From Enterobacteriaceae bacterium (GTDB lineage Bacteria; Pseudomonadota; Gammaproteobacteria; Enterobacterales; Enterobacteriaceae), in assembly GCA_902363335.1 (NCBI GenBank), contig CABIZV010000009.1, positions 69,728 to 133,727 on the forward strand: a stretch of 64,000 nucleotides of DNA, given 5' to 3'. This document shows positions 17,433 to 26,807 of this stretch, piece by piece (within the stretch, counting starts at the first letter, position 1; each line of letters starts with the position of its first letter). The notes below the pieces were generated by a model. That model worked only from the letters and a program-made list of their open reading frames with translations, made no database searches and was not told the DNA's origin. A program made the translations under genes and the position numbers.

Positions 17433-17455
17433 TGGTATACCATATTGGTATACCA
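17433..17455. promoter_or_regulatory. Twin TGGTATACCA operators between MFS and GntR genes
   Basis: Two identical 10-base palindromes TGGTATACCA lie at 17433-17442 and 17446-17455, 13 bases centre to centre, within the direct repeat ATTGGTATACCAT. Palindromes with a GTATAC core are typical of FadR/VanR-type GntR binding sites. The site lies in the 85-base divergent intergenic space, so the adjacent GntR protein probably controls both directions. Confidence 0.85.
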
Positions 17456-17502
17456 TATCGATTATGCATTATACTGTCAATTTGCGGGGGAACATTGCCA
17501 TC

Positions 17503-18153
17503 ATGAGTCAGGCATCTGAGGTTGAAAACCAATTAAGAAAATTGATACTCAGCATGGAACTGGGTCCGGGAGAACGACTGACCGAGCGCTGGGCTGAAGC
17601 AACGTTTAACGCATCCCGGACGCCTGTGCGAGCCGCATTACAAAAACTGGAGACAGAAGGTCTGGTCCGTCGTGATGGGCTGCGCTGGTTAGTGGCGCCG
17701 ATCGATGTCGCAGAAGTTGAACAGCTATGTATTTACCGGGAAGTACTGGAAGTGGCGGCATTAAAACTATCAGCCAGCCAGATGACGGAAGAACAGCTCA
17801 ACGGTCTGGAAAACCTGCTCAAAACGAAGACTGCTGATGTGTCAGAAGAGGTGATGGAGGATGCCGGGACACTATTCCATCTACAACTGGCCCGTCTTTG
17901 TCAGAATGCGTTTATTTTCGAAGGGGTAAGCGATGCCCTGCGCCGGCTTTCACGGGCACGATGGCTCGACAAAGCACCATCGAATCCCGCATGGGAAGAT
18001 CATCAAGAAATAATAGCCGCGCTTAGGTCGCAGGAGACTGAAAAAGCAGCAAAATTACTCGCCCTTCATCTCAGCGAAAGCCGTCTCCGCCTACTGGAAG
18101 CCATCAATTCAAGTCGACGGAGCTTGAGGGCAAGAGGTATTGCTATCTCCTGA
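17503..18153 (+). CDS. GntR-family (FadR-type) regulator of the MFS operon
   Basis: The 216-residue protein begins at ATG 17503 (MSQASEVENQLRK) with GGGGGAA upstream; an upstream in-frame start at 17464 lacks such a site. The winged helix (RWAEATFNASRTPVRAALQKLETEGLVRRD) is followed by a C-terminal helical FCD ligand domain. It is divergent from the MFS/isochorismatase pair, with the twin palindromes between them, the standard layout of a local repressor that senses the exporter or hydrolase substrate. Confidence 0.9.
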   Translation: MSQASEVENQLRKLILSMELGPGERLTERWAEATFNASRTPVRAALQKLETEGLVRRDGLRWLVAPIDVAEVEQLCIYREVLEVAALKLSASQMTEEQLNGLENLLKTKTADVSEEVMEDAGTLFHLQLARLCQNAFIFEGVSDALRRLSRARWLDKAPSNPAWEDHQEIIAALRSQETEKAAKLLALHLSESRLRLLEAINSSRRSLRARGIAIS

Positions 18154-18560
18154 TTAAGTGGTGAGTTTTTACGACAACATGGCAGAGATCCGCTCCTCGT
18201 TCATAGCGGACCATATTGAAGTTAAATTTTTAGACTGGCGAGCAGCGCACAGCCAGTCAGTCATGCCCGAAGGGCATAAAAGGCGATATTCTGGATTTAA
18301 ATAGAGGGAAATAATTGAATCGCCGATGCCCGGCGTAGCCGGTACGTATTGATAGGTTTCACCAATTTTTGTTTGTTTTTGATTTTAGCTCTATAAATAT
18401 AAAGTTGTTATCAGTAAACACATCAAAACCCTATGATATTTTCAATAAAAAGAAAAAACCAGATGACAATGGTCACCAGAAATTAGTGGGTAACATATAC
18501 ATTCCAGGGTGAGAGGGAAGGTGCCATTCATCATAAAATAATAATTATGCGCTTCATTCG
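18154..18560. other. Non-coding region
   Basis: No gene was seen. AT content rises towards 18560. The segment CATGCCCGAAGGGCAT near 18262 is a short palindrome that could act as the terminator of the GntR gene. Confidence 0.4.
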
Positions 18561-18827
18561 TCATGTCAGCTCCTCTGTTTTTTCCAGACCATCTCTCAGC
18601 AGCCCTGAATCCCAGAACTTCAGGAGCAGCTCTTCAAATGTGACATGAAAACCTAACGTTGGCCAGTCTATATCGTTTCCGGTTATTTTATGGTTCTTTA
18701 AATCTTCAATTCTGGCATCTGCCAATGCAGGAAACCAATCCAGAGGATAGGTAATTATCATCCCACAAGTAAGCTCAAGAGAAAATTGATGAGCATAGAT
18801 TCTTATTTTCTTTATATAACTTATCAT
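18561..18827 (-). CDS. DUF2442-family small protein
   Basis: This 88-residue protein contains the DUF2442 pattern: a strand ending MIITYPLDWFPALADA, then a segment ending DIDWPTLGFHVTFEELLL. Members are small proteins of unknown biochemical role, often beside toxin-antitoxin or regulatory genes. Its start codon overlaps the stop of the AraC gene (TAATG), so the two are translationally coupled and likely act together. Confidence 0.75.
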   Translation of the reverse strand: MISYIKKIRIYAHQFSLELTCGMIITYPLDWFPALADARIEDLKNHKITGNDIDWPTLGFHVTFEELLLKFWDSGLLRDGLEKTEELT

Positions 18828-19255
18828 TAACTTTTATCCATTGTTATTTTTTGAGATGCGTTCACCTGGCTATAACGATAATTGCGAGGTGTCATGAAGT
18901 AGTATTGCCTAAAGGCTCTACAAAATGTCGACTGCTGATTATATCCAACATAGTGCGCAATATCCGTCAAGGTATGTTCACCGTCAAGTATCATCTGAGC
19001 CGCTATTGTCATCCTTCTGTACCTGATATAAACAACCGGACTTACTCCCACTCTGTCAGTAAAGCATCTTTGAAAATGCCACGTGGAGTACCCTGCCCGG
19101 TCAGACAAAGTACGAGTGGTCAGAGATTCAGATAAATTAATCTCAATCCAGTTAATGATTTCCTTTATAGTTTCTGACATAAGAATTGAACTGTATTTTT
19201 TAATTCTTAAACCCGGCATCCTTTTTGACGAGGGAACATCCTTATTTTGCGGCAT
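18827..19255 (-). CDS. AraC-family regulator (MarA/SoxS/Rob size class)
   Basis: The 142-residue protein consists almost wholly of the two helix-turn-helix AraC domain: TRTLSDRAGYSTWHFQRCF and LTDIAHYVGYNQQSTFCRAFRQYY, ending in the PRNYR signature. It has an N-terminal extension of about 25 residues relative to MarA/RamA. AAAGGAAAGC lies before the ATG. Such stand-alone domains usually activate stress or efflux promoters. It has no ligand domain, so it is probably controlled by its expression level. The downstream DUF2442 gene is coupled. Confidence 0.88.
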   Translation of the reverse strand: MPQNKDVPSSKRMPGLRIKKYSSILMSETIKEIINWIEINLSESLTTRTLSDRAGYSTWHFQRCFTDRVGVSPVVYIRYRRMTIAAQMILDGEHTLTDIAHYVGYNQQSTFCRAFRQYYFMTPRNYRYSQVNASQKITMDKS

Positions 19256-19608
19256 ACAGCTTTCCTTTGATTCCGTTGGTAAATACCCGTCGACATGACT
19301 TTATACTTCTGGCTCTAAAGTCGCCCGCGCAGGTCAAAAGATACTGGGTAAACGTGCGGGGAAGATTCTTATGTCCAATTTTTCTCGGGTCATTAACTTC
19401 CCCCCCCTGACTCAAGCTACAATTCTATTACATTTGTGAAGCGAAAGTTATGAATTCCTGCAATAGTCTTTATTTCCATATAAATCTATTCTGTAAATTT
19501 ATAAACTGAGAATGCTGCTATTTTACATATTATGAAAAGTTACGATAGTGAATAATCCGCATGACTTTCATTCCTAAAAGGAATTGCCCCCCCCAGTAAT
19601 TCTGGAGA
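19256..19608. other. Non-coding region with C tracts
   Basis: No gene was seen. Homopolymeric C runs occur near 19400 and 19586. The left part contains the promoter of the AraC gene. Confidence 0.4.
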
Positions 19609-20626
19609 GGCGTTGTTGAATAAATCGAAGTTTTTCTGATTGTAAGGATCAGATCACACATTCTTCTGATATCGCTGGTACTCACGTGGCAAAGCAGAAA
19701 TTCCGAATCACCCACTGGCATCACTTTAGAAAGGCCCTTATCAACCGGGAATCTTTCACCTTAAAGTTGCACGATAAAGCGGTTAAGGCATGATACGAAA
19801 CTGCATCCCGCGTCATCACGGTGGCGAACTCCGCACTATTCTGGCCTTACCATTATCACCGTTCTGAAGATTAAACTCGTATTCAGGCTGACCCTCCGGA
19901 CCGTACAGGGCTTTATTGATCCCATTTTTGCGCTGATGGGGTTACTTTACGCTACCCGGATCACACCTGTATCAGCAAAAATATCAGTTTTAAAGCGTCC
20001 TCCCGGGTTGAGATCGCCCATCTGGTGATCGATTCCACTGAGCTGAAGGTCTCCGTTGAAGGTGAATGGAAAGTAAAAAAACACGGCAAAGAACTTCGTT
20101 GCATCTGGCGAAAGCGGTACCTTGCTGTAGATCCAAAAACACATGAAATTATCTGTGCGAATCAGTCACTGAACAATGTAACGGACTCAGGGGCATTCCC
20201 CGGGTTAATCCGGCAGATACATCGAAAAATCAGGTCTACTGCCGCGGACGGTGCTTACGATACGCTGTTGTGTCACGATAAACTGCGCCGGAATAAAATC
20301 AGGGTCTTAATTCCTCCCCGAAAGGGGACAGGTAGTAGAAACCTCGCGTTTGCAAATCAGCGACTGAGCGGGAGTAATGCCCGGTGGGAATGAACAATAG
20401 ACTATAACCGGCAGTCGATAGCATAAACGACGATGCACAGAGTAAAGCGACTGTAAGAGAGGGCCTGACACTGCATGATCAAGATGGTCAGGTTACAGAG
20501 GTTCTGGCCATGGAGCCTGCGCTGAACAATCTGATGAAGGCAGGTGTGCCAGAAAGCGTGTGTATCGCCTGAAAGGCCGGCCGCTAAGGGGATGCTTACC
20601 CGAAATCTGATTCATTCAACAAAGCC
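19609..20626. mobile_element. IS903-like (IS5 family) element, degenerate
   Basis: The left end GGCGTTGTTGAATAAATC and the right end (reverse complement GGCTTTGTTGAATGAATC) match IS903-type termini. The 1018-base length is near the usual 1057. A frame at 20025-20393 contains IDSTELKVSVEGEWKVKKHG, then YLAVDPKTHEIICANQSLNN and SAADGAYDTLLCHDKLRRNKI-like segments (here TAADGAYD), the IS903 transposase core with the DDE region. Other parts are in different frames and the C-terminus is scrambled. No 9-base target duplication is evident, consistent with an old insertion. Confidence 0.88.
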
Positions 20627-20663
20627 TGCGGGGTCTCTCAGCATACCCGTTTTAAAAAACAAA

Positions 20664-20990
20664 TTAAAAACATGGAGATATAGAAAAAAGTTTCAAACTT
20701 GATGAATTAAGATAATAACCTGCCTGGGGTTTGTTAATTATTATTTTATAGGGCGATTTGTCATGAAGTATAGTACGGAGAGTACTTATTGCTTTTGCCA
20801 GGCTATTACTGGTTACAACCTTGTTTTTCCAGACGACCTCCAGTAATGAGTCAGTGTTCTGAACCACACCATGATGTTTTATTAATGTTATTAACAGTGC
20901 GAGCTCGTACTGCCCCAGTCTGGTACAGTAACCTGTGTCAGTATTGGTTATTGTGCTTTCTGCTTTATTAATGTTAAAAATGTTATGCAT
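20664..20990 (-). CDS. Winged-helix (CadC/MarT-type) regulator, probably truncated
   Basis: The 108-residue product contains only the OmpR/PhoB-type winged helix (YELALLITLIKHHGVVQNTDSLLEVVWKNKVVTSNSLAKAISTLRTILHD, then IINKPQAGYYL). CadC and MarT proteins continue with a transmembrane helix and a periplasmic sensor, both absent here. The gene ends 38 bases from the IS903-like end, so the C-terminal part was probably lost by that insertion. A soluble DNA-binding fragment could still act. It is related in type to the intact regulator at 61.7-62.6 kb. Confidence 0.65.
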   Translation of the reverse strand: MHNIFNINKAESTITNTDTGYCTRLGQYELALLITLIKHHGVVQNTDSLLEVVWKNKVVTSNSLAKAISTLRTILHDKSPYKIIINKPQAGYYLNSSSLKLFSISPCF

Positions 20991-21689
20991 TTTTAGTATG
21001 TAGTTTTTAAGGAAATTATGTCCGGTTAATAAATTTCAACGTACCAACGTAGTTCATTGAAAAGTAGGCGTTATTTCACGCCACTTTGTACCTGTCGATG
21101 AACTAAGATTCTGTATATCTGATTTGACCTTAGTGGCCTTTTCATCCTCGCCAGTGCACCCCCGGGAGCGTTTATGTTCTGTGGCATCTTTGATACAACG
21201 ATGTACCGCTTTAAGCGGAAAGCTATCATGCTGCCTGAAAAATGAATGTCATTGTGTTCTGCGGAAAAGGTGAAAACGGCAATAGCATAAGAATAAATAA
21301 TATAAATAAACGCATATGTAAATATGTATCTTCTGTGACAATGATAAATCATACTGAAATCTATAAAAACATAACTACCATATAAATAAAATACCTCTTC
21401 ACTAAAATTCAGGCGATCAACTCATTACTTTCCTGATACAGGTATACGGACTTCCTTGCCTGTAACACGATATTTAATTTCTTTAACAAAGCCCATTCTA
21501 ATAACGAACATTAATGAAACACATCAGTTAATAACCGACAGAATAATAAAGCAGATTATTATTTTCAGAAAAACCAGAGATTAAAGGGTAAATCTGTAGG
21601 GTACACACATAGCTCTCCATCTGGAGAGCTGTTTCTGAGTATTCACAATCAAAAAAACTTTAATTTCAGCACAAGTCTCTGTATCACTA
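20991..21689. other. Non-coding, decayed region
   Basis: I see no supported gene. AGCTCTCC/GGAGAGCT at 21611-21630 forms an 8-bp stem with a 4-base loop followed by GTTTCTG, a possible terminator. The remainder is AT-rich. Confidence 0.45.
21611..21630. terminator. Hairpin, terminator-like
   Basis: AGCTCTCC ATCT GGAGAGCT is a perfect 8-bp stem. The T run after it is poor, so termination is uncertain. Confidence 0.45.
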
Positions 21690-22154
21690 CGTACGCTGCT
21701 GGACTCCCTGCGAGCAAAAAGTTATCCGACAGCGGATAAGGCCAGACGCGCAATCATACGGGTTCAGGTGTCGATCGGCGGAAATGCGCAGCCATGGAAG
21801 GACAGGGAAGCTTTCGCCGGGCTGATGCTGAACGGGGAGTTACGCTCGTGGCAGGAAGCTGCTCAAAGCGAAACGCCATTTTTCTTTGGCCGTGGGCTGC
21901 CGGATATAATCGGATATCTAACCCTTTGTAATCTGCCGGTGCCGCCACATATGAAAAGAGCGATTGAACTGTTCGGGTATGCTCATACCGTGTTCATCAC
22001 GCCACCGTGGGAAGACATCTACATACAGGATACGGAGCGTAAGCAGTCGTTTGGGAAAGCGGTTCAGACGTGCTATACAATGGCTGAGGCCTACAGCAGA
22101 TACAGCTATAACCTCATCAGGTTACCGCTTTGCGGGCCGGAAGAGCGGGCCTAA
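21690..22154 (+). pseudogene. Predicted ATPase (AAA_28-like), N-terminally truncated
   Basis: The open frame reads TLLDSLRAKSYPTADKARRA, then IGGNAQPWKDREAFAGLML, GRGLPDIIGYLTLCNLPVPP, VFITPPWEDIYIQDTERKQ, MAEAYSRYSYNLIRLP. This is the C-terminal part of a family of small P-loop NTPases. The Walker A end (GGPGSGKT-like) that should precede TLLDSL is gone. The end is also damaged: after GPEER the frame stops, whereas the related fragment at 23.7 kb continues TEFILSCL. It cannot bind ATP normally. Confidence 0.75.
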
Positions 22155-22549
22155 ATTATTTTATCCAGCCTGTACGGCAGGCATCACCACGGCGAGCTAT
22201 CCTGAAGTGGCGCTGACTATGGCTATAAATATCCAAAAGCGCGACAGTATTTTGTTGGTTTAGTGGCGGTGCTAATCTTCGACCGGATTATCGGTCCGGT
22301 GTTTATCCGGATGAAGGTTGCACCGGACCGTCCGACTGAACAGAACCTCTTTGTTCAGAATTTATCTGTTATCACACAAACTTAACTTTAAAAAATTGTT
22401 ATTAACATATTAAAGGTTCCTCTCGTGATCATCCCCTTACTGACTGGATTGTGCAATCCAGCCTTATCTAAGCCAGCAACGGTTACTGACACCATATACG
22501 GTACTGGTTTAGCCGAGGCGCGCTCAGCGATGGAATGAACCTGCACAGG
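22155..22549 (+). other. Decayed region with an unidentified protein tail
   Basis: From 22218 to 22385 a frame without a start reads YGYKYPKARQYFVGLVAVLI, then FDRIIGPVFIRMKVAP, to a stop. It looks like the C-terminus of a membrane-associated protein, but I cannot name it. Nothing else was seen. Confidence 0.35.
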
Positions 22550-22942
22550 TCATTTGTAGAGCCACTGACCGCCGATGTATTTGTCAGGATTTTTCATGCA
22601 TGCATCCGTAAAAGTACCGTAGTTGTCAGGCCCTTTCATTGTATTGGACCATATTTTCTCAATTAAAGAATCAGTCCACGTCTCAAAGTTTTTGCCATCA
22701 ATATTGTCAGGTATTTTATATCTTCTTTTTGGGATACAGCTGTTAAGAGTTTGAGTTTCACCGGTCGCCACCTCATGGATGAACTGCTTAGCCTGATTTT
22801 TGCTGCATTGTCCCTCTTTATATAACGCCATAATATCCGAAAGCGTAGCGGCTCTAAACGCGCACTCATTATGTATATTCCTTTGCTCAGCCATTGCTGA
22901 AAACGATATGAAAACAGTTAATACAGCTAAAAGTTTTTTCAT
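22550..22942 (-). CDS. Small secreted/periplasmic protein with four cysteines
   Basis: The 130-residue protein has a classical signal peptide (MKKLLAVLTVFISFSAMA, cleavage after AMA). The mature part has four cysteines (NECAF, GQCSK, NSCIP, DACMK), compatible with two disulfides formed in the periplasm. AAGGAA lies before the ATG. I do not recognise the family. It stands alone among debris yet is intact, so it may be under selection or newly arrived. Confidence 0.7.
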   Translation of the reverse strand: MKKLLAVLTVFISFSAMAEQRNIHNECAFRAATLSDIMALYKEGQCSKNQAKQFIHEVATGETQTLNSCIPKRRYKIPDNIDGKNFETWTDSLIEKIWSNTMKGPDNYGTFTDACMKNPDKYIGGQWLYK

Positions 22943-23371
22943 GACATCTATTCCTTACAGTTACTTTTTTAATCTGATTAAATCATGCAGTGGTAGTGCA
23001 TCTGATACCATTTCTCGGCTGTACTTTATTACCTAAATATTTAACGCAGTAGTTTTGAAATTATTCAGTACAATATAAAGAAGGAGATAAACGAAACATC
23101 AATTACATTACATATGCTGGCGAATATCCCTCTAACATTGATCGGCCGCAATGATTTCGTCCTTATTACGCCAAGAAGGAGGTTAACGTGCCGGATGATA
23201 TGTCATTCAGGGATCAGGGTATCTTCCGTCGTTTGCTGATAAATCAGCAGCCCGGAATAGCAAAGGTACCACAGAAAGGGGGCGGGCGGCGTAACCATCA
23301 GCCCACTGCCTTCTCGCATCCTATCTCAAGAAGGTGTTCGCTGACTATCCTCTCCCCAGCGTCTTTAGCGA
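22943..23371. other. Decayed region
   Basis: A short frame at 23188-23394 has a strong AAGGAGG before a GTG start (MPDDMSFRDQGIFRRLLINQ...), but its product is unrecognisable and arginine/proline-rich after residue 30, suggesting a shifted remnant. No other gene was seen. Confidence 0.35.
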
Positions 23372-23617
23372 TCAACGGGACGTTAAATCAATGAGCCAGC
23401 ACGACCACTGAGGCGATGACCGATTCACATTTGGGCCTGTCAGCACGACGGCAACAAAATTTCTGTCAATTTTGATGGTATTGAACGGGAGGGTGTGCAG
23501 ATAAGACAGGCTGGAAAAGTCCGAACCAAAATCATCGTTCGCCACGGTCATAACGTACCTGCACAGGTAGTTCAACGTATCGCTTCTTCTGGAGCAGAAA
23601 TGTTTCGCAAGCGTCAA
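23372..23617 (-). pseudogene. EAL-domain (c-di-GMP phosphodiesterase) fragment
   Basis: The frame includes VANDDFGSDFSSLSYLHTLP followed by FNTIKIDRNFV, the DDFGxGxSSLxYLxxLPxxxxKID core of EAL domains. The rest of the domain and the start are absent. It is not part of the intact EAL gene at 25.2-26.8 kb. Confidence 0.8.
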
Positions 23618-23680
23618 GCCACTGCTGCCTCTTGCTTACCAGCACCGGCTCAATGGATACATACGGCACTGGGTTCACGC

Positions 23681-23794
23681 TTACAGACATACCATGCGAT
23701 GGCAGAGACTTATGACAGATATGGCTATAACCTGATCGGTTTAGCGCCAGGCGGGCCGGAAGAGCGAACTGAATTTATTTTATCCTGCCTGTAG
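23681..23794 (+). pseudogene. Second AAA_28-like ATPase C-terminal fragment
   Basis: LQTYHAMAETYDRYGYNLIG, then LAPGGPEERTEFILSCL, followed by a stop. This closely matches the end of the pseudogene at 21.7-22.2 kb (CYTMAEAYSRYSYNLIRLP...GPEER). It is a diverged duplicate of the last 37 codons. Confidence 0.75.
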
Positions 23795-23947
23795 TTCCGC
23801 GCTACCAGACCCTTTTCAGCCAGCGCTCCGATCACCGTATCTTACCCGGGCGCTAATGTTGATCAGATACAGGACCGACAACAGATATAGATGTTGCCTG
23901 CTTCGGCCCTGTCAGCAAAAATACACTGTTCCCGATTTGTAAAATCG

Positions 23948-24286
23948 TTAGTGAGCAACGCTTTTAGAAAAAATATTGATAACCACTACACCACAAAGAA
24001 TCAGAGACATGCCCAGAATCGCCGGCGCATCCATCTTCTGGCCAGTAAATATCCAGCCCGCCAGACCAATCAATACAATTCCTGCACCCGACCAGATTGC
24101 ATAAATAATGCCCGTGGGTACAGTTTTCATTGGAATAGTCAGGCAATAAAATGCAATAGCATATCCACCTACAGCTACAAGACCTGGTATCAAACGCGTA
24201 AAGCTGTCCGACAATTTAAGTGCTGTTGTTGCTATAACTTCCATCAAAATTGATATGCCCAAAAAAAGTAAAGCGTGTGTGTTCAT
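23948..24286 (-). CDS. Small multidrug resistance (SMR) transporter, EmrE/SugE class
   Basis: The 112-residue protein has four transmembrane helices. The key membrane Glu is in LFLGISILMEVIATTALKLS (Glu16), matching EmrE Glu14, and later AIAFYCLTIPMKTVPTGIIYAIWSGAGIVLI is the conserved SMR region. SMR proteins form antiparallel dimers exporting quaternary cations or guanidinium in exchange for protons. The motif set looks more EmrE/QacE-like than Gdx-like, but I cannot fix the substrate. Intact, single-gene unit. Confidence 0.9.
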   Translation of the reverse strand: MNTHALLFLGISILMEVIATTALKLSDSFTRLIPGLVAVGGYAIAFYCLTIPMKTVPTGIIYAIWSGAGIVLIGLAGWIFTGQKMDAPAILGMSLILCGVVVINIFSKSVAH

Positions 24287-24506
24287 TCAGGTAGCTCTCG
24301 CGTCAGTAATTTTGTACTTTAGTCTTAAATTTAACATGTCCACACCGGGAAGGGTGGACATGTTAATCTACAGTATCCAGCCAGACATTATAATCTTGTT
24401 GTTCCTCTTCCTGAACGTGAACAGCCTTCAGAGCGGGCGTCACCACTTAGTCATTCTGACCTATTTTATTCATGAAACTACTGCTGGCCGTACCGGCCCC
24501 TATGAA

Positions 24507-25132
24507 TCAGCCGTTTCGTTTTTCAAATAAAATCCGGATTCCGGTGAGAAAAAGAATGCCTCCACTGCTGCGCATTACCCACTTCATGGCTGACTCATTT
24601 TTTTTGAACCATTCCGAAAGCAGCCCTGAAAACAACGCCACGGGTAATTTAATCAGGAATGTCAGGCATGCGAAGGTCAGACCAAGCGTCAACATTTTTA
24701 TCACGGGACTTGAGGTGCCCTGACCAATGAACTGTGGAAGGAATGCCAGATAGAAAATCATGATTTTTGGGTTGCTGATATTTGAAACCGCACCATAGGC
24801 GAACAGGGATATCCGTGAAGAATGTAGCTTCTGACCACTGACGGCATTAATTTTACCATCAGATTTAAGCAGGTTGTAAGCCAGGTAAAAAAGATACGCC
24901 GCTCCCGCCAGTTTTATTATCCAGAACATATATTCTGAGGCCATGATGAGGCTGCCTAAACCAAACGACACAATCAACGTATGTATGATAAGACCCAGAC
25001 TCACTCCTGAGGCCGTACACACCCCCGCACCGATGCCCTCAGATATGGATTTATCAGCATCATATCCTGGCCCGGTATGCTGATAACCGCGACTGAAGCT
25101 ATAATAAAAGGTATCCAGAGTATTTCGTGCAT
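24507..25132 (-). pseudogene. LysE/RhtB-family exporter with a frameshift
   Basis: From ATG 25132 (AAGGAAG upstream) the frame reads MHEILWIPFIIASVAVISIP, then GQDMMLI, and then falls into a stop. A second frame continues ADKSISEGIGAGVCTASGVSL and carries the rest of a normal LysE-type protein to 24507. One- or two-base loss near 25055-25065 explains this. LysE proteins export amino acids or homoserine lactones. If the indel is a sequencing error the gene would be intact at about 208 residues. Confidence 0.8.
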
Positions 25133-25241
25133 AATGTCTTCCTTAAGATGATGTTCAACTATGAAAAAGATATTTATAGTTTAAAATACCGACCCAGTAA
25201 TCCCGGACCATACAGTCCTGCTTCAGGTTTAGCATGATGTG

Positions 25242-26768
25242 TCATGACCGTATCTGCCCTTTGTACCACAAATAAAATTCATCGGCCGGCATGGGCCTGC
25301 CATAATAATATCCCTGCACGTACGGCACCTGATTTTTAATCAGCCAATCAACCTGATGTGCTGCCGTCACGCCCTCCGCAATGGTGATAAGGTTCAGACG
25401 CCTGCTGAGGCCGACAATGGTGTCCAGTACCGGTGTGTCCACATCGGCTGACGTCAGGCTGGCGATGAATATTTTGTCTATTTTCAGGTAATCCACCGGC
25501 AGGCTCTGAAGCAGGCTCAGTGAGCAGTAGCCCGTACCAAAATCATCCACGGCCACCTGACAGCCTTTCTGGCGTAGCTCATGAAGTTTCGCTGACACCG
25601 TTTCTGTGTCCTCAACCAGACTGCGCTCGGTAATTTCCAGCACCAGGCGAAAAGCGGCGTCCAGAGATAGCCACAGTCTCAGAACATCAGCAGTAAACGA
25701 AGGGTCCGCCAGGTGAGGGGCCGCAATATTCACACCCAGATGGAAAGGGGCGGTCACCTGCCAGACTCTGACATCCTCTGCTATCAGGCCAAACAAATGC
25801 TGTGTCAGAGTGATAATCAGACCTTCCTCTTCAGCGGCCCGGATAAATACCTCCGGTGAAATACTCCTGCCGTCGGGACGTTTCCAGCGCATCAGGGCTT
25901 CGGCGCCGGAGCAGGTGCCAGTTGCAGTGTCACAGACCGGCTGGTAATACACGCTGAATTCGCCGTCTGCCATCGCTTCCCGGATTTCTTCTGCCAGAGA
26001 CATTTTTCGGGAATCCCAGCGGTGCCACGTGTACAGCATGGCCAGGGTCAGTAGCAGGGACAGAGGGCCGAGGAAAAGCAGATTACGCAGGATGTAATGG
26101 CGAAGCGACAACGCCGGCGTCAGAACCCGAAGCTGCGCCCGGCTCACATCAGAGCTGAACACCGCGGTGAACACTTTGGATCGGGGGGCGGTTTTCTCCT
26201 GCCCGGAAATGACGGGGCCGCCACTGAACCGGAGTTGCTGAACCGAATGATTTTCATCATCCAGAGAATCCATCAGGTCCGTGACGTATCGGGCATCCAC
26301 CACGCTGAATGCAGTCGTCCGGTTGCCGGCGCCATAGGCGTAGATAACAGCCACGTGACCGGGAACGCTGCTGGTCCCCCCCGTGGCGATGACATTCATC
26401 CGCCCCGGGGGAGCTGACACGGTAACACCGAAAATATCATCGGCACTTTGCTGCCTGGCACCGGTCACGGATGAACAGATTAATATACCATCCCGGATAA
26501 GTCCGGTGCTGCGGATATAGGGCGTCAGGGCCCCGTTCTCCGTCATCTGCTGCAGGACGCTTTCACAGGGCCGCGTGGAAAGCCTGGCAGTCACCAGATT
26601 CGCTCGCAGGGCAATGGACGTGATGTGGTCGACCTGGCTCATCAGTGTGTCTGCCGTCGCGGCCGTGTCCCTGCTCAGCTGGCGCCAGGCCATGCCTAAC
26701 GATAGCAGTGTAGTCAGGACTGCGGGTAAGAGAATTCCGGCAGCCAACGCCCTTTTTCGTAATTTCAT
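25242..26768 (-). CDS. CSS-motif/EAL c-di-GMP phosphodiesterase (membrane)
   Basis: This 508-residue protein starts at 26768 (MKLRKRALAAG, with AAAGGAC upstream). Two transmembrane helices (residues about 10-32 and 230-250) flank a periplasmic CSS-motif domain containing LICSSVTG. The cytoplasmic EAL domain has EALMRW, EITERS, DDFGTGYCSL, KIDK and IAEGV, the residues needed for metal binding and hydrolysis, and no GGDEF domain. In E. coli PdeB/C/D/G-type enzymes the periplasmic cysteines respond to DsbA/DsbB redox state and switch activity (family knowledge). It should lower c-di-GMP and affect motility or biofilm. Confidence 0.9.
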   Translation of the reverse strand: MKLRKRALAAGILLPAVLTTLLSLGMAWRQLSRDTAATADTLMSQVDHITSIALRANLVTARLSTRPCESVLQQMTENGALTPYIRSTGLIRDGILICSSVTGARQQSADDIFGVTVSAPPGRMNVIATGGTSSVPGHVAVIYAYGAGNRTTAFSVVDARYVTDLMDSLDDENHSVQQLRFSGGPVISGQEKTAPRSKVFTAVFSSDVSRAQLRVLTPALSLRHYILRNLLFLGPLSLLLTLAMLYTWHRWDSRKMSLAEEIREAMADGEFSVYYQPVCDTATGTCSGAEALMRWKRPDGRSISPEVFIRAAEEEGLIITLTQHLFGLIAEDVRVWQVTAPFHLGVNIAAPHLADPSFTADVLRLWLSLDAAFRLVLEITERSLVEDTETVSAKLHELRQKGCQVAVDDFGTGYCSLSLLQSLPVDYLKIDKIFIASLTSADVDTPVLDTIVGLSRRLNLITIAEGVTAAHQVDWLIKNQVPYVQGYYYGRPMPADEFYLWYKGQIRS

Positions 26769-26807
26769 TATTTGTCCTTTAGGGGCTCTCCATGAATACT
26801 CTATCAC

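Noticed and set aside
17418..17456. Longer N-terminus for the MFS protein
   Set aside because: It would translate the operator palindromes and has no ribosome site; the ATG at 17417 has AAAGAG upstream.
21071..21352. 93-residue minus-strand frame
   Set aside because: No ribosome site, mixed composition, no domain; probably chance.
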